Made by a program: the position numbers and the translations under genes
Notes under the pieces: generated by a model
Told to the model about the DNA's origin: nothing
The model's database searches: none
Seen by the model: only the letters and a program-made list of their open reading frames with translations
In this document: in pieces, positions 26,990 through 35,601 of the stretch
Layout: each line of letters opens with the position of its first letter
Numbering within the stretch: position 1 is the first letter of the stretch
From: Marinifilum sp965230805
GTDB lineage: Bacteria > Bacteroidota > Bacteroidia > Bacteroidales > Marinifilaceae
Direction: 5' to 3'
Assembly: GCF_965230805.1 (NCBI RefSeq)
Contig: NZ_OZ246019.1
Span: 3,038,001 to 3,102,000, forward strand
Length of the DNA stretch: 64,000 bases

Positions 26990-28444
26990 TTAATCTTCCA
27001 AACTTTCAATAAGAGCAGCAAGGTTTTTTTCGTAAAGTTTACTTCCTGTTTTAGGATCGAAGTTAGAACTAGGCCCTGCAATACATCCACCTTCGCAGGC
27101 CATAACTTCAATAAAATTTCCGCTTGTTTTTCCTGTTTTTCCAAATGCTTTTAACATTTTAATTTTTTTCTTGTCCAGACCATTTATAATAACGGGCTTG
27201 ATATTTACATAGGGCTTAACTTCCAAAACCGATTGAGCAACACCACCGCTGGCAGCATAAGCTCTGCCGTGGTTTAGAATGCTTTTATCAAGCTGCAAAG
27301 GGCTCTCTTTACTAATTTCAATATTCCAGCCACTAAATAGTGCATTTAATTCTTCAAAAGTCATAACATAGTCCACATTCGGATCTTTCATCCCTTCGCG
27401 ACGTTTCGCAATACATGGTCCAATAAACAAGATTTTGGCATTCGGGAATTTCTTTCGAGCCAATTCAGCTGCATAATACATCGGACTCTTGGTTTCTGAA
27501 ACATATTTCCCGATCTCGGGAATGTGCTTTTTTGTTGCCGAAACATAAGCCGGACAGCAAGAAGTAGTCATAAAAGGAGCTTTGTTTTCCAATCTTTCCA
27601 ATAGTTCATCAGCTTCCTTTTCCGTTGTAATGTTGGCACCTTTTGCTACCTCAATTACATCATTAAAGCCCAATTTTTTAATTGCTCCCAATACAGTATC
27701 AGTGGTAGATTTAAACTGCCCAATAATCGCAGGAGCAACAATGGCAATGGTTTCTGTTTCTTTATCCTTAATCGATTTCATTACATCTACGATCTGAGAA
27801 TTCTCCATGATTGAACCGAAAGGACAAGCAGTAATGCATTTGCCACAATCGATGCATTTCTCTTCGTTGATTTGCTCAATTCCGTAGGTATCTTTTGAGA
27901 TGGCACCAACAGGACAGGCATTTTCGCAAGGAACAGGCATGAAAATAATAGAATGATATGGACAAACATTCATACAGATTCCGCAGTTAATGCAAGTTTT
28001 TGGATCGATTTCCGCTTGACCATTTGCATTCCAGCTAATGGCATTCTTTGGGCAGTTCATCATACAAGGATGTGCTACACAACCCTTACAAAGGTTGGTT
28101 ACTACATATGAGTTCTTTACACATGAGGTGCAAGCTTCATCAACCACCGTTAAAATTTTATTGATCGGATCCTTCCTTTTCAAAGCTTCTTCGGCATAAT
28201 CAGCAAGCGTTTTTAGTTCGTCTCTATCATCTTCCAAATCAAATCCCAAAAGTGGAATTAACTTCTCTTTAATGATAACACGCTCCTTGAATACACAGCA
28301 TCGATCCAGATCTTGTTTTCTGCGAGGAGCCATTTCAAGAGGAATTCTGTCAAGCCCTTCTTTAAATTTTCCTTCATTAAAAAGCTCTGCCATTCTAGAT
28401 AGCAGATCTCTTCTGATAATCATCGTATTATCAACGTATGCCAT
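26990..28444 (-). CDS. Monomeric [FeFe] hydrogenase, group B-like
   Basis: 484 residues. The N-terminal half carries several cysteine motifs for 4Fe-4S clusters: a CTSC...CKGC...CMMNCP set, CINCGICMNVCP, CENACP and CIDCGKCITACP. The C-terminal half has the H-cluster motifs: TSCCPAY (L1), GPCIAKRRE (L2, in place of MPCxxKxxE) and EVMACEGGCIAGP (L3). Altered L2 and the absence of a long N-terminal NuoG-like region fit group B monomeric enzymes, which couple ferredoxin to hydrogen turnover in fermenting anaerobes. No HydE, HydF or HydG maturase is in the window, so these would have to be elsewhere. Hydrogen production or sensing cannot be separated by reading. Confidence 0.88.
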   Translation of the reverse strand: MAYVDNTMIIRRDLLSRMAELFNEGKFKEGLDRIPLEMAPRRKQDLDRCCVFKERVIIKEKLIPLLGFDLEDDRDELKTLADYAEEALKRKDPINKILTVVDEACTSCVKNSYVVTNLCKGCVAHPCMMNCPKNAISWNANGQAEIDPKTCINCGICMNVCPYHSIIFMPVPCENACPVGAISKDTYGIEQINEEKCIDCGKCITACPFGSIMENSQIVDVMKSIKDKETETIAIVAPAIIGQFKSTTDTVLGAIKKLGFNDVIEVAKGANITTEKEADELLERLENKAPFMTTSCCPAYVSATKKHIPEIGKYVSETKSPMYYAAELARKKFPNAKILFIGPCIAKRREGMKDPNVDYVMTFEELNALFSGWNIEISKESPLQLDKSILNHGRAYAASGGVAQSVLEVKPYVNIKPVIINGLDKKKIKMLKAFGKTGKTSGNFIEVMACEGGCIAGPSSNFDPKTGSKLYEKNLAALIESLED

Positions 28445-28486
28445 TTGCTTATATAATTATTGATTGTATGTATATGAAATTGGCGG

Positions 28487-28494
28487 CAAAAGTA
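28487..28494 (-). promoter_or_regulatory. -7 box candidate upstream of the hydrogenase gene
   Basis: On the minus strand TACTTTTG fits the Bacteroidota -7 consensus TAnnTTTG, 43 bases before the start codon. A TTG at -33 is only 15 bases away instead of 19-21, so support is partial. Confidence 0.3.
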
Positions 28495-28546
28495 GATATT
28501 ATGCGGACTCAATAAAGTGCTGTTAAACATGAATAGGTTGTACAAC

Positions 28547-28579
28547 AGCAAAAAAAAAGCTTGGTTAGAGATCCAAGCT
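28547..28579 (-). terminator. Terminator overlapping the cca stop
   Basis: Stem AGCTTGG / CCAAGCT with an 8-base loop and an adjacent run of A on the plus strand (T-run for minus-strand transcripts). The cca stop codon (28565-28567) lies inside the loop side of the hairpin. Confidence 0.65.
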
Positions 28580-29998
28580 ATTTGTTTTTTTATTGATAAC
28601 AGGAGTTAAGCCCAGCTCTTTTCCTTTTTCTATCATAAACTGGTAGGCTGCCTCTCTTTCGTTTGGAATTATCCCATCAAGAATGGCATCTTTAATGGCA
28701 AGTTTTATATCGCCAATCGTTCTGCATGGCGATAAATTAAAGGTGTCGATAATTTCTTGTCCATCAATTGGAGGTTGAAAATTTCTAACGGCATCTTTTT
28801 CTTCCACTTCTTTTAATTTGCGACGCACCAATTGGAAGTTATCCAGAAAACGCTTTACTTTTTCTTCGTTTTTTGATGTGATATCTGCTTCGCATAGTTT
28901 CATCAGTTCATCAATGTCATCTCCGGCATCAAAGAGCAACCTGCGCACTGCCGAATCGGTTACTTCCTCTTGCGCCAAAACAATAGGGCGCATATGCAAT
29001 AAAACCATTTTCTGAACAAACTTCATCTTCTCATTTAAAGGAAGTTTTAGGTTCTTAAAAATGCGGGATACCATTTTTTCACCAACAAAGTTGTGAGCAT
29101 GAAAGGTCCAGCCAATGCCTTTCACAAATTTTTTGGTATTTGGTTTTGCGATATCGTGTAAGAGAGCCGACCAGCGAAGCCAAAGGTTATCTGAATGAGG
29201 AACGAGTTGATCCAATACCTCTAAGGTGTGATAAAAATTATCTTTATGGCTGATACCATTTCTACTTTCTCTTCCCTTCAGCTTGTGAAATTCAGGGAAA
29301 ATAATTTGCAGCAAGCCACATTCATCTAACAATTTAAATCCGATTGAAGGTTTGGCAGACATTACAATCTTGTTCAATTCCTCAATAATGCGTTCTTTCG
29401 AGATGATATGTATGCGTTCCTTATTTTCTTTAATCGCCTGAAAAGTTACATCCGAAATCTTAAAATTCAGTTGGGTAGCAAATCGAATGGCGCGCATCAT
29501 TCTTAAAGGATCATCAGAAAAAGTAATTATTGGATCCATAGGTGTTTTAATGATTTTGTTGTTCAAATCATCTATCCCACCAAAAGGATCCAAAAGTTCA
29601 CCAAAATTATCTTTGTGCAGGCTTAAAGCTAGTGCATTAATCGTAAAGTCTCTTCTTTTTTGGTCGTCTTCCAAATTACCGTTTTCAACAATAGGTTTCC
29701 GCGAATTGCGATTGTATGATTCTTTTCTGGCTCCAACAAACTCAATTTCCAGATCATGAAACTTAAGCATTGCGGTTCCGAAGTTTTTAAATACCGACAC
29801 TTTAGGATTCCCGGCTTTTGCTGCAACCCTCTGAGCCAAGTCTATTCCACTTCCAATTACAACAACATCAATATCTTTTGAAGCACGTTTTAAGAATATA
29901 TCTCGAACAAAGCCTCCAATTACATAGCTTTCAAGATTTTCGTTGGTAACAATATCAGAGATAATTGAAAATATAGGATGTTTTAAATGTTCTTTCAC
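28565..29998 (-). CDS. cca: CCA-adding tRNA nucleotidyltransferase with HD domain
   Basis: 477 residues. The nucleotidyltransferase head has GGFVRDIFLKRASKDIDVVV (28-47, with metal-binding D42 and D44) and RRDFTINALA for the nucleotide-binding strand. The middle is the helical tRNA-binding region, and an HD phosphohydrolase-type domain follows (HTLEVLDQLVPH, SALLHDIAKP). The enzyme adds or repairs the 3' CCA of tRNAs. This matters here because the tRNA-Met genes in the window do not encode CCA. Divergent from the thioredoxin gene, so the 200-bp gap carries two promoters. Confidence 0.92.
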   Translation of the reverse strand: MKEHLKHPIFSIISDIVTNENLESYVIGGFVRDIFLKRASKDIDVVVIGSGIDLAQRVAAKAGNPKVSVFKNFGTAMLKFHDLEIEFVGARKESYNRNSRKPIVENGNLEDDQKRRDFTINALALSLHKDNFGELLDPFGGIDDLNNKIIKTPMDPIITFSDDPLRMMRAIRFATQLNFKISDVTFQAIKENKERIHIISKERIIEELNKIVMSAKPSIGFKLLDECGLLQIIFPEFHKLKGRESRNGISHKDNFYHTLEVLDQLVPHSDNLWLRWSALLHDIAKPNTKKFVKGIGWTFHAHNFVGEKMVSRIFKNLKLPLNEKMKFVQKMVLLHMRPIVLAQEEVTDSAVRRLLFDAGDDIDELMKLCEADITSKNEEKVKRFLDNFQLVRRKLKEVEEKDAVRNFQPPIDGQEIIDTFNLSPCRTIGDIKLAIKDAILDGIIPNEREAAYQFMIEKGKELGLTPVINKKTNSLDL

Positions 29999-30207
29999 TT
30001 TTTAATTAATCAGATAACCTAAAATTAGGTTGTTACTATATGCAGATCTGTGCACGACAGACCTGCTTTTTAATATGCTGACAAAATTACAATTATTTAA
30101 ATGGATTCTGAAAATTGATTTAAAAATAGACTTTGGTATATTAATTGTCAAATAAAAACATGTAGATTTACAGATATATGAAATAGTAAATTAATTTAGG
30201 TAGAGTT

Positions 30208-30570
30208 ATGGTAGAATATTTAACGAAAGAAACATTCAAAGAAAAAGTATTTGATTTCGAGAATAATAAGGATTGGAAATTTGAAGGATCTAAACCGTGT
30301 TTGGTTGATTTTTATGCCGATTGGTGTGGGCCATGCAAAATGGTAGCCCCCATTTTGGATGAATTGAAAGAAGAGTATGGAGATGCACTGGATATTTATA
30401 AAATAGATACAGAAAAAGAGCAGGAGTTATCGGCTATGTTTGGTATTCAGAGTATACCGTCGCTGTTATTTATTCCTAAAGGTGGACAACCACAAATGGC
30501 TCAAGGAGCATTGTCAAAAGAAAATTTCAAACAAGCATTTTCCGAAGTTTTAGGGGTTGATTCTAAATAA
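30208..30570 (+). CDS. Thioredoxin, cytoplasmic
   Basis: 120 residues with the thioredoxin fold: active site WCGPCK (C40, C43) inside VDFYADWCGPCKMVAPIL and the cis-proline strand QSIPSLLFIPKGG. There is no signal peptide, so it should act in the cytoplasm as a general disulfide reductant. It is a close paralogue of the next gene: the two match from FKEKVFD onward except for the secretion signal. Distinct N-terminal extension (about residues 1-28) is shared by both and is longer than in E. coli TrxA. Confidence 0.9.
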   Translation: MVEYLTKETFKEKVFDFENNKDWKFEGSKPCLVDFYADWCGPCKMVAPILDELKEEYGDALDIYKIDTEKEQELSAMFGIQSIPSLLFIPKGGQPQMAQGALSKENFKQAFSEVLGVDSK

Positions 30571-30677
30571 TTTGTTAAGGTCGGGAAGACGACACTCTTG
30601 TAATTATATACTTATTAGCTTTATTGCGATAATGGAATAAGCAGAATAAATGGTTTGATGCCTTAAATAAATGGAAG

Positions 30678-31121
30678 ATGAAAAAGTTGATGTTGATATT
30701 TTTTATGGCCTTGCTTGGATTAACAGGTACTTACGCCCAGTCAAGTTCGGATTTTAAAATTATTCATTTGGATGATGATACTTTTAAAGAGAAGGTATTT
30801 GATTACACAAAAGGAGGAGATTGGAGATTTGAAGGTAATAAGCCCGTAATTGTTGATTTCTATGCAGATTGGTGTGGACCATGTAAGCGTCTTGCTCCTG
30901 TTCTAAAGGAGTTGCAAAAAGAGTATGGTAATGCCATTCAAATCTATAAAGTAGATACGGATATGGCTCCTATAGTTTCGGCTGCATTTGGGATCAAGAG
31001 TATTCCATCTTTGTTGTTTGTACCTTTGGAAGGAAAACCTACAATGGCTCAAGGGGCTTTGCCAAAAGAAACATTTGTAAAAGCAATAAACGATATTTTA
31101 GATGTAAAAGCACCAAAGTAA
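30678..31121 (+). CDS. Secreted thioredoxin paralogue
   Basis: 147 residues: signal peptide (1-20, ending GTYAQ), then a thioredoxin domain with active site WCGPCK (C66, C69), KSIPSLLFVP and a tail MAQGALPKETF that also occurs in the upstream gene. It is therefore a periplasmic version of the same protein. It probably keeps exported cysteines reduced or drives disulfide exchange for envelope enzymes. The gap to the upstream copy is 107 bp, and the intact MITE begins 9 bp downstream of its stop. Confidence 0.88.
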   Translation: MKKLMLIFFMALLGLTGTYAQSSSDFKIIHLDDDTFKEKVFDYTKGGDWRFEGNKPVIVDFYADWCGPCKRLAPVLKELQKEYGNAIQIYKVDTDMAPIVSAAFGIKSIPSLLFVPLEGKPTMAQGALPKETFVKAINDILDVKAPK

Positions 31122-31129
31122 TTATAAAT

Positions 31130-31396
31130 AACGTGAGTTCGACGTAAAATTCTATCCACAGAAAGTTCTATTTGGGATAGATTTGCATTAAAAATTTGGA
31201 AAGAATAGCGTGCTATTTTGAGGAATTTTTAATGTGAAGATGTCGTAAAGAGAACTTTCCATTATGTGTTTGCCTGCTTTCGGCATAAATTTCCTCAGAT
31301 CTTCTTGAAATATCCCGATATTCCTTCGAAAATTTGAGAAAATTTCTACTCAAAATCAGATCAAACTGTGAACGAATTTTACGTCGAACTCACGTT
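31130..31396. mobile_element. MITE copy 2 (267 bp)
   Basis: Full-length relative of the element at 13199: ends AACGTGAGTTCGACGTAAAA in perfect inverted orientation and the same interior, with only scattered substitutions. Flanking AT-rich repeat TAAATA is present on both sides if the element is taken from ACGTG to CACGT. It sits between the secreted thioredoxin gene and the thiamine operon. Confidence 0.85.
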
Positions 31397-31408
31397 AAAT
31401 ATAGCAAC

Positions 31409-31458
31409 TAGTAAGGGGGTGAGTGTTTACAAGATGTAAATCATTCACCCCCTTACTA
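31409..31458. repeat. Long hairpin next to MITE copy 2
   Basis: Arms TAGTAAGGGGGTGAGTG and its near-perfect complement (one G-T pair and one bulged A) extend to a TTTACA/TGTAAA closing stem around an AGA loop, about 23 bp in total. A T-run appears about 17 bases downstream, so it may terminate readthrough from the thioredoxin gene before the thiamine promoter. Confidence 0.55.
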
Positions 31459-31477
31459 ATTTAAGAAGCAAGCCTTT

Positions 31478-31508
31478 TTTGTTTTTCTTAGTTTTCGGAT
31501 TATCTTTG
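31478..31508 (+). promoter_or_regulatory. Bacteroidota-type promoter of the thiamine operon
   Basis: TTTG (31478-31481), 19 bases, then TATCTTTG (31501-31508) match the -33/-7 consensus TTTG-N19-21-TAnnTTTG exactly. The start of transcription would fall at about 31513, at the base of the TPP riboswitch. Confidence 0.65.
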
Positions 31509-31598
31509 CGCAATTCACAGTGGGGTGCCTTATTTTAAAACAGGCTGAGATCATACCCTTATACCTGATCCGGGTAATGCCGGCGTAGGAAAATTGCG
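31509..31598 (+). promoter_or_regulatory. TPP riboswitch (THI element)
   Basis: Closing stem CGCAATT / AATTGCG (31509-31515 and 31592-31598) encloses the conserved parts of a THI box: GGGGTGCC, CTGAGAT, ATACCCTTATACCTGATC, GGGTAATGCC and GCGTAGGAAA. It precedes a TonB receptor, a PnuC-type transporter and thiamine pyrophosphokinase. Binding of TPP should reduce expression of this uptake operon. Confidence 0.95.
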
Positions 31599-31672
31599 AA
31601 CTAACTTTTCGCCTACCTGATCTTATACTTACCTCATTGCAATATTTTATTAACGTTTTAATTTATTACACA

Positions 31673-34126
31673 ATGTTTAAACAAATGAACTCTGTTGTGC
31701 GCAGAGCAACTCTGTTAATTGTATTGCAATTTGTATGCTTTATTGGTTTTTCTCAATTAAACTTGAAAGGAAAAGTTACCGATATTAGTGGAAATGCTCT
31801 TCCGGGAGCAACAATTGCAGTAAAGGGAACCTATTTGGGTACTGTAACAAATTCGTATGGCGAATATCAATTCAAGAATTTAAAAGCAGGTGGATATCAA
31901 TTAATCATCTCTTTTTTGGGATATGAAACAGAGGAAAGTTTGGTATTTATTACAGAATCAACCAACGTCGATTTTCAGTTGAATCCGACTGCCATTATGG
32001 CCGACGAAGTGATTGTTGCGGCTACCAGGGCAGGAAATAAAGCTCCTGTTGCTGTTACAAATTTAAGTAGCGAAGAGGTGCGAAAACAAAATTCGGGTCA
32101 GGATATTCCTTACCAGTTAAGTTTAACCCCTTCGTTGGTGGAGTCGTCCGAAGCAGGAAATGGCGTGGGATATTCGGCTCTAAGAATTCGAGGAACCGAT
32201 GCCTCGCGTATTAATGTTACCATTAACGGAATACCATTAAACGATTCAGAATCTCAAGGCGTTTTTTGGGTGAATATGCCAGACTTTGCCTCTTCGGTTG
32301 ATAACATCCAAATTCAGCGAGGTGTTGGAACCTCTACAAATGGGGCGGCCGCTTTTGGAGCCACCATTAATTTCCAAACAGAGACATTAAATCCTAAACC
32401 CTATGCCGAAGTTCAATCTGTAGCTGGTTCTTTCAATACTTTTCGTAACACTTTTAAAGTAGGTACAGGCTTAATCAATGGCAAATTTAGTTTCGATGCC
32501 CGTTACTCAAGGCTAAAATCTGATGGATATGTGGATCGTGCTTTTTCTGATCATGAATCTTTTTTTGCCAGCGGAACCTACTACACCGAAAAAAGCATGT
32601 TGAAATTTAATGTCGTTTCGGGTGACCAGAAAACCGGAATTAGCTGGTGGGGAAATCCTACCATTAATAGCACCGATGATGGCGTTGTGGAGGACAGAAG
32701 ATACAATCCGGCAGGAGAATACACTGATAAAGATGGTGTGACCAGATATTACGACAATCAAACTGATAACTACAAACAAACACATTATCAGTTGTTCTAT
32801 TCGCAGGAATTAACTGCTAATCTGAATTTGAATGCTGCATTGCATTACACAAAAGGCAAAGGATATTACGAGCAATTTAAAGATGATGAACCATATGGTG
32901 AGTATGAGTTATCAAATCCGGATTATGAAATGACTGATCTAACTCGTCAGAAATGGTTAAAAAATGATTTTTATGGGCTAACATATTCATTAAACTACCG
33001 CAAAAATAGTGTGAATGCCTCGTTTGGAGGAGCTTGGAATCGTTACGATGGTGATCACTTTGGACATATACTTTGGGCCGAGAATGGAGGCTTTTCGAAT
33101 AACTACCAATGGTATTTTAACAAGGGCGAGAAAACAGATTATAACACTTTTGCAAAAGTTAATTTTGATTTGAATTCGCAATTGAGTGCATATGTCGATT
33201 TGCAATATCGTCATATTACCTATAGCATGAATGGTTTGGATGACAATATAGATGATCTTACAGGAAAGTTGCTGGAATTGAACCAAGAGCACAAGTTCGA
33301 CTTCTTAAATCCAAAGGCCGGATTGTTTTATACGATTAACGATAAGAATACGGCATATGTATCATTTGGATTAGCTCATAGAGAGCCAACTCGGGCCAAT
33401 TTTAAAGAAGCAAATGGCGACCCTTTGAGCACTCCTAAACAAGAACAGTTGTTCGATTATGAATTGGGTTATAACTATAAATCAGCGAAAGCGACATTTG
33501 GAGTAAATTTGTATTACATGTATTATCGCGATCAGTTAGTGCCTACAGGCGAAAAGAGTAGTGTAGGTTACGATATCATGACCAATGTTGACAAAAGCTA
33601 CCGTGCAGGACTCGAATTGATTTGGGGGCTAAAGCTTTTACCAAAATTAAAATGGGATGCTAACCTTACTTTAAGCAGGAATAAAATTGAGAATTTTATT
33701 GAGTATGCTAAAGATTATGATGAGAATTGGGTGGAGATGGATAAAGTTACAGACCTGGGAAAAACGGATATCAGTTATTCGCCTGAAATGGTTGGTAGCA
33801 GTATTTTAACCTGGAATCTTTCTAATGAATTTGATTTTAGCTTTGTAAGTAAATACGTGGGAGAGCAGTATTTTGATAATACTTCGAATGTGGAGCGTAA
33901 ATTGGACAGTTACCATGTTCACAATTTGCGTTTTAATTATTCGATTAAGCCAAATAGGGTGAAAGAACTGGCTTTCCAATTAAGCATTAACAATGTATTT
34001 AATGCCAAGTATGAAAACAATGCTTATGGAGGAAACTGGTATGTGCAGGGTGTTGAGAATACCTGGAGATATTATTTCCCACAAGCTGGTACCAATTTCC
34101 TGGCAGGTGTAACACTACGATTTTAA
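31673..34126 (+). CDS. TonB-dependent receptor, probably for thiamine
   Basis: About 817 residues from the ATG at 31673; the ATG at 31637 would place a hydrophobic odd N-terminus before the signal peptide. A signal peptide is followed by a carboxypeptidase-regulatory-like domain (VTDISGNALPGATIAVKG), a TonB-box-like DEVIVAATRA, the plug (RIRGTDASRINVTINGIP) and a 22-strand-type barrel ending in an aromatic residue (VTLRF). It sits directly behind a TPP riboswitch and before PnuC-type and ThiN genes, so thiamine or a derivative is the likely substrate; this is inference from regulation, not from the binding site. Confidence 0.9.
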   Translation: MFKQMNSVVRRATLLIVLQFVCFIGFSQLNLKGKVTDISGNALPGATIAVKGTYLGTVTNSYGEYQFKNLKAGGYQLIISFLGYETEESLVFITESTNVDFQLNPTAIMADEVIVAATRAGNKAPVAVTNLSSEEVRKQNSGQDIPYQLSLTPSLVESSEAGNGVGYSALRIRGTDASRINVTINGIPLNDSESQGVFWVNMPDFASSVDNIQIQRGVGTSTNGAAAFGATINFQTETLNPKPYAEVQSVAGSFNTFRNTFKVGTGLINGKFSFDARYSRLKSDGYVDRAFSDHESFFASGTYYTEKSMLKFNVVSGDQKTGISWWGNPTINSTDDGVVEDRRYNPAGEYTDKDGVTRYYDNQTDNYKQTHYQLFYSQELTANLNLNAALHYTKGKGYYEQFKDDEPYGEYELSNPDYEMTDLTRQKWLKNDFYGLTYSLNYRKNSVNASFGGAWNRYDGDHFGHILWAENGGFSNNYQWYFNKGEKTDYNTFAKVNFDLNSQLSAYVDLQYRHITYSMNGLDDNIDDLTGKLLELNQEHKFDFLNPKAGLFYTINDKNTAYVSFGLAHREPTRANFKEANGDPLSTPKQEQLFDYELGYNYKSAKATFGVNLYYMYYRDQLVPTGEKSSVGYDIMTNVDKSYRAGLELIWGLKLLPKLKWDANLTLSRNKIENFIEYAKDYDENWVEMDKVTDLGKTDISYSPEMVGSSILTWNLSNEFDFSFVSKYVGEQYFDNTSNVERKLDSYHVHNLRFNYSIKPNRVKELAFQLSINNVFNAKYENNAYGGNWYVQGVENTWRYYFPQAGTNFLAGVTLRF

Positions 34127-34138
34127 AGAATGATATTA

Positions 34139-34168
34139 TATAGAGACGTGCTATAGTGCGTCTCTATA
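34139..34168 (+). repeat. Intercistronic hairpin
   Basis: TATAGAGACG / CGTCTCTATA, a perfect 10-bp stem around a 10-base loop, between the receptor and PnuC-type genes. No T-run follows. It may protect or tune the downstream mRNA. Confidence 0.45.
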
Positions 34169-34181
34169 CTCAAAGAAAAAT

Positions 34182-34778
34182 ATGAACTGGATTATCAATC
34201 ATATCGTTGAAATAATAGGTACCCTTTCGGGATTGCTATTTTTGTATTTGGAGATCAAGCAAAACAAATGGTTGTGGCCTGTAGGTCTACTTACTTCTGC
34301 CATGTATATCTATGTGTTTTTTGTGGCAAAATTGTATGCTGATATGTCACTTCAGTTCTACTATGTTTTCATTAGTGTTTACGGATGGGTTTTATGGTCG
34401 AGAGGCGATAACCAAAACAAAAAGGAATTACCGGTAACTAAATTGAATAGACCCTTGTTCTTAATGCTGTTTGTATCCAGCATGCTGATTTATGCAATTC
34501 TTTCATATATATTGGTTAATTATACTGATGGTGCAATACCATATTGGGATGCTTTTACCACTGCACTTAGCATTGTTGCAACCTGGATGCTGGCAAGAAA
34601 AATTCTGGAACAATGGCTGGTATGGGTTTTGGTTAATACTGTTTCGTTAGGATTATACATCTACAAAGGATTATATCCAACCTCAGTTTTATTTTTCTTT
34701 TATACAGTATTGGCAGTTGTTGGCTATCTGCAATGGAAAAAAGATATGCTTAGTTATCAGGCTGTTTCCGGTAATTAA
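34182..34778 (+). CDS. pnuT: PnuC-family vitamin transporter, probably for thiamine
   Basis: 198 residues, strongly hydrophobic, about seven membrane helices with the PnuC signatures YLEIKQNKWLWPVGLLTSA, YGWVLWSRG and WLVWVLVNTVSLGLYIYKGL. PnuC members carry nicotinamide riboside, riboflavin or thiamine. Placement between a TonB receptor and thiamine pyrophosphokinase behind a TPP riboswitch fits the thiamine version known as PnuT, which would trap thiamine by phosphorylation via the next gene. The substrate is inferred from context. Confidence 0.85.
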   Translation: MNWIINHIVEIIGTLSGLLFLYLEIKQNKWLWPVGLLTSAMYIYVFFVAKLYADMSLQFYYVFISVYGWVLWSRGDNQNKKELPVTKLNRPLFLMLFVSSMLIYAILSYILVNYTDGAIPYWDAFTTALSIVATWMLARKILEQWLVWVLVNTVSLGLYIYKGLYPTSVLFFFYTVLAVVGYLQWKKDMLSYQAVSGN

Positions 34779-34814
34779 TTAATTTTACACCCCAAATTTA
34801 TTTAACAATCACGA

Positions 34815-35432
34815 ATGTATAAGAAATCTGTTATACTGGCAAACGGAGCCTTCCCCACTCACGAAATCCCGCTTAATGAATTAAAAGAATCAAAGCATAT
34901 CATTTGTTGCGATGGTGCAATCAATAAACTCGAGAAAGCGGGTTTAGAGCCATTTGCCATCATTGGTGATTTGGATTCCTTAAATCCGGAATTAAAATTT
35001 AAGTACAAGGATCGAATTCATCATTATTCGAATCAGGATAACAATGATTTAAGCAAAGCAGTTGATTGGTGCGTGGCTAATAAGTATAACGAAATATCAA
35101 TTGTAGGAGCCACGGGCGAGCGCGATGATCACATGATTGGGAATATTTTTCTTTTACCACAATACGCCAAAAAATTAAAAGTAAAAATGCTAACGGATTT
35201 TGGCTTTTTTACTCCGGTAAACCGCTCAAAAAATTTCGATAGTTATACACGACAGCAAGTGTCTGTTTTTTCTCCTGACAGAGATACTGTAATCACTACA
35301 GCAAATTTGCGTTATGCTCTAACCAACCAGACATTAGAACTGATGTGGCAAGGAACGCTGAACGAATCGATGGGAGATAGTTTTAGAATTGAATTTGAAG
35401 GTGGCCCCTTAATAGTATTCCAGGAATATTAG
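34815..35432 (+). CDS. thiN: Thiamine pyrophosphokinase
   Basis: 205 residues. Catalytic-domain motifs ICCDGAINKL, AIIGDLDSL and YSNQDNNDLSKAVDW are all present, with GATGERDDHMIGN completing the ATP/thiamine site. A small beta-rich C-terminal domain follows. The enzyme converts thiamine to TPP with ATP, which traps imported thiamine and produces the ligand of the riboswitch that controls the operon. It starts 36 bases after the transporter stop. Confidence 0.92.
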   Translation: MYKKSVILANGAFPTHEIPLNELKESKHIICCDGAINKLEKAGLEPFAIIGDLDSLNPELKFKYKDRIHHYSNQDNNDLSKAVDWCVANKYNEISIVGATGERDDHMIGNIFLLPQYAKKLKVKMLTDFGFFTPVNRSKNFDSYTRQQVSVFSPDRDTVITTANLRYALTNQTLELMWQGTLNESMGDSFRIEFEGGPLIVFQEY

Positions 35433-35601
35433 CAGCAAGGCATATAGTCCATAATTAAAGGGATGTCTGCGGAAGCCAAATCGTAAACACAAAAACAGCA
35501 AGTCTAAAGAACCTTTTGGTGGTTTTAAAGCTTTGTTTAAGCAAAACGTAAGCGCAAATGCCTTAAAAACCGATATTGTATATAAAAATCACCCCCTTTA
35601 G

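Noticed and set aside
35460..35601. Short peptide frame starting around GGATGTCTGCGG
   Set aside because: It has no start codon of a usual kind and no motif; likely non-coding.
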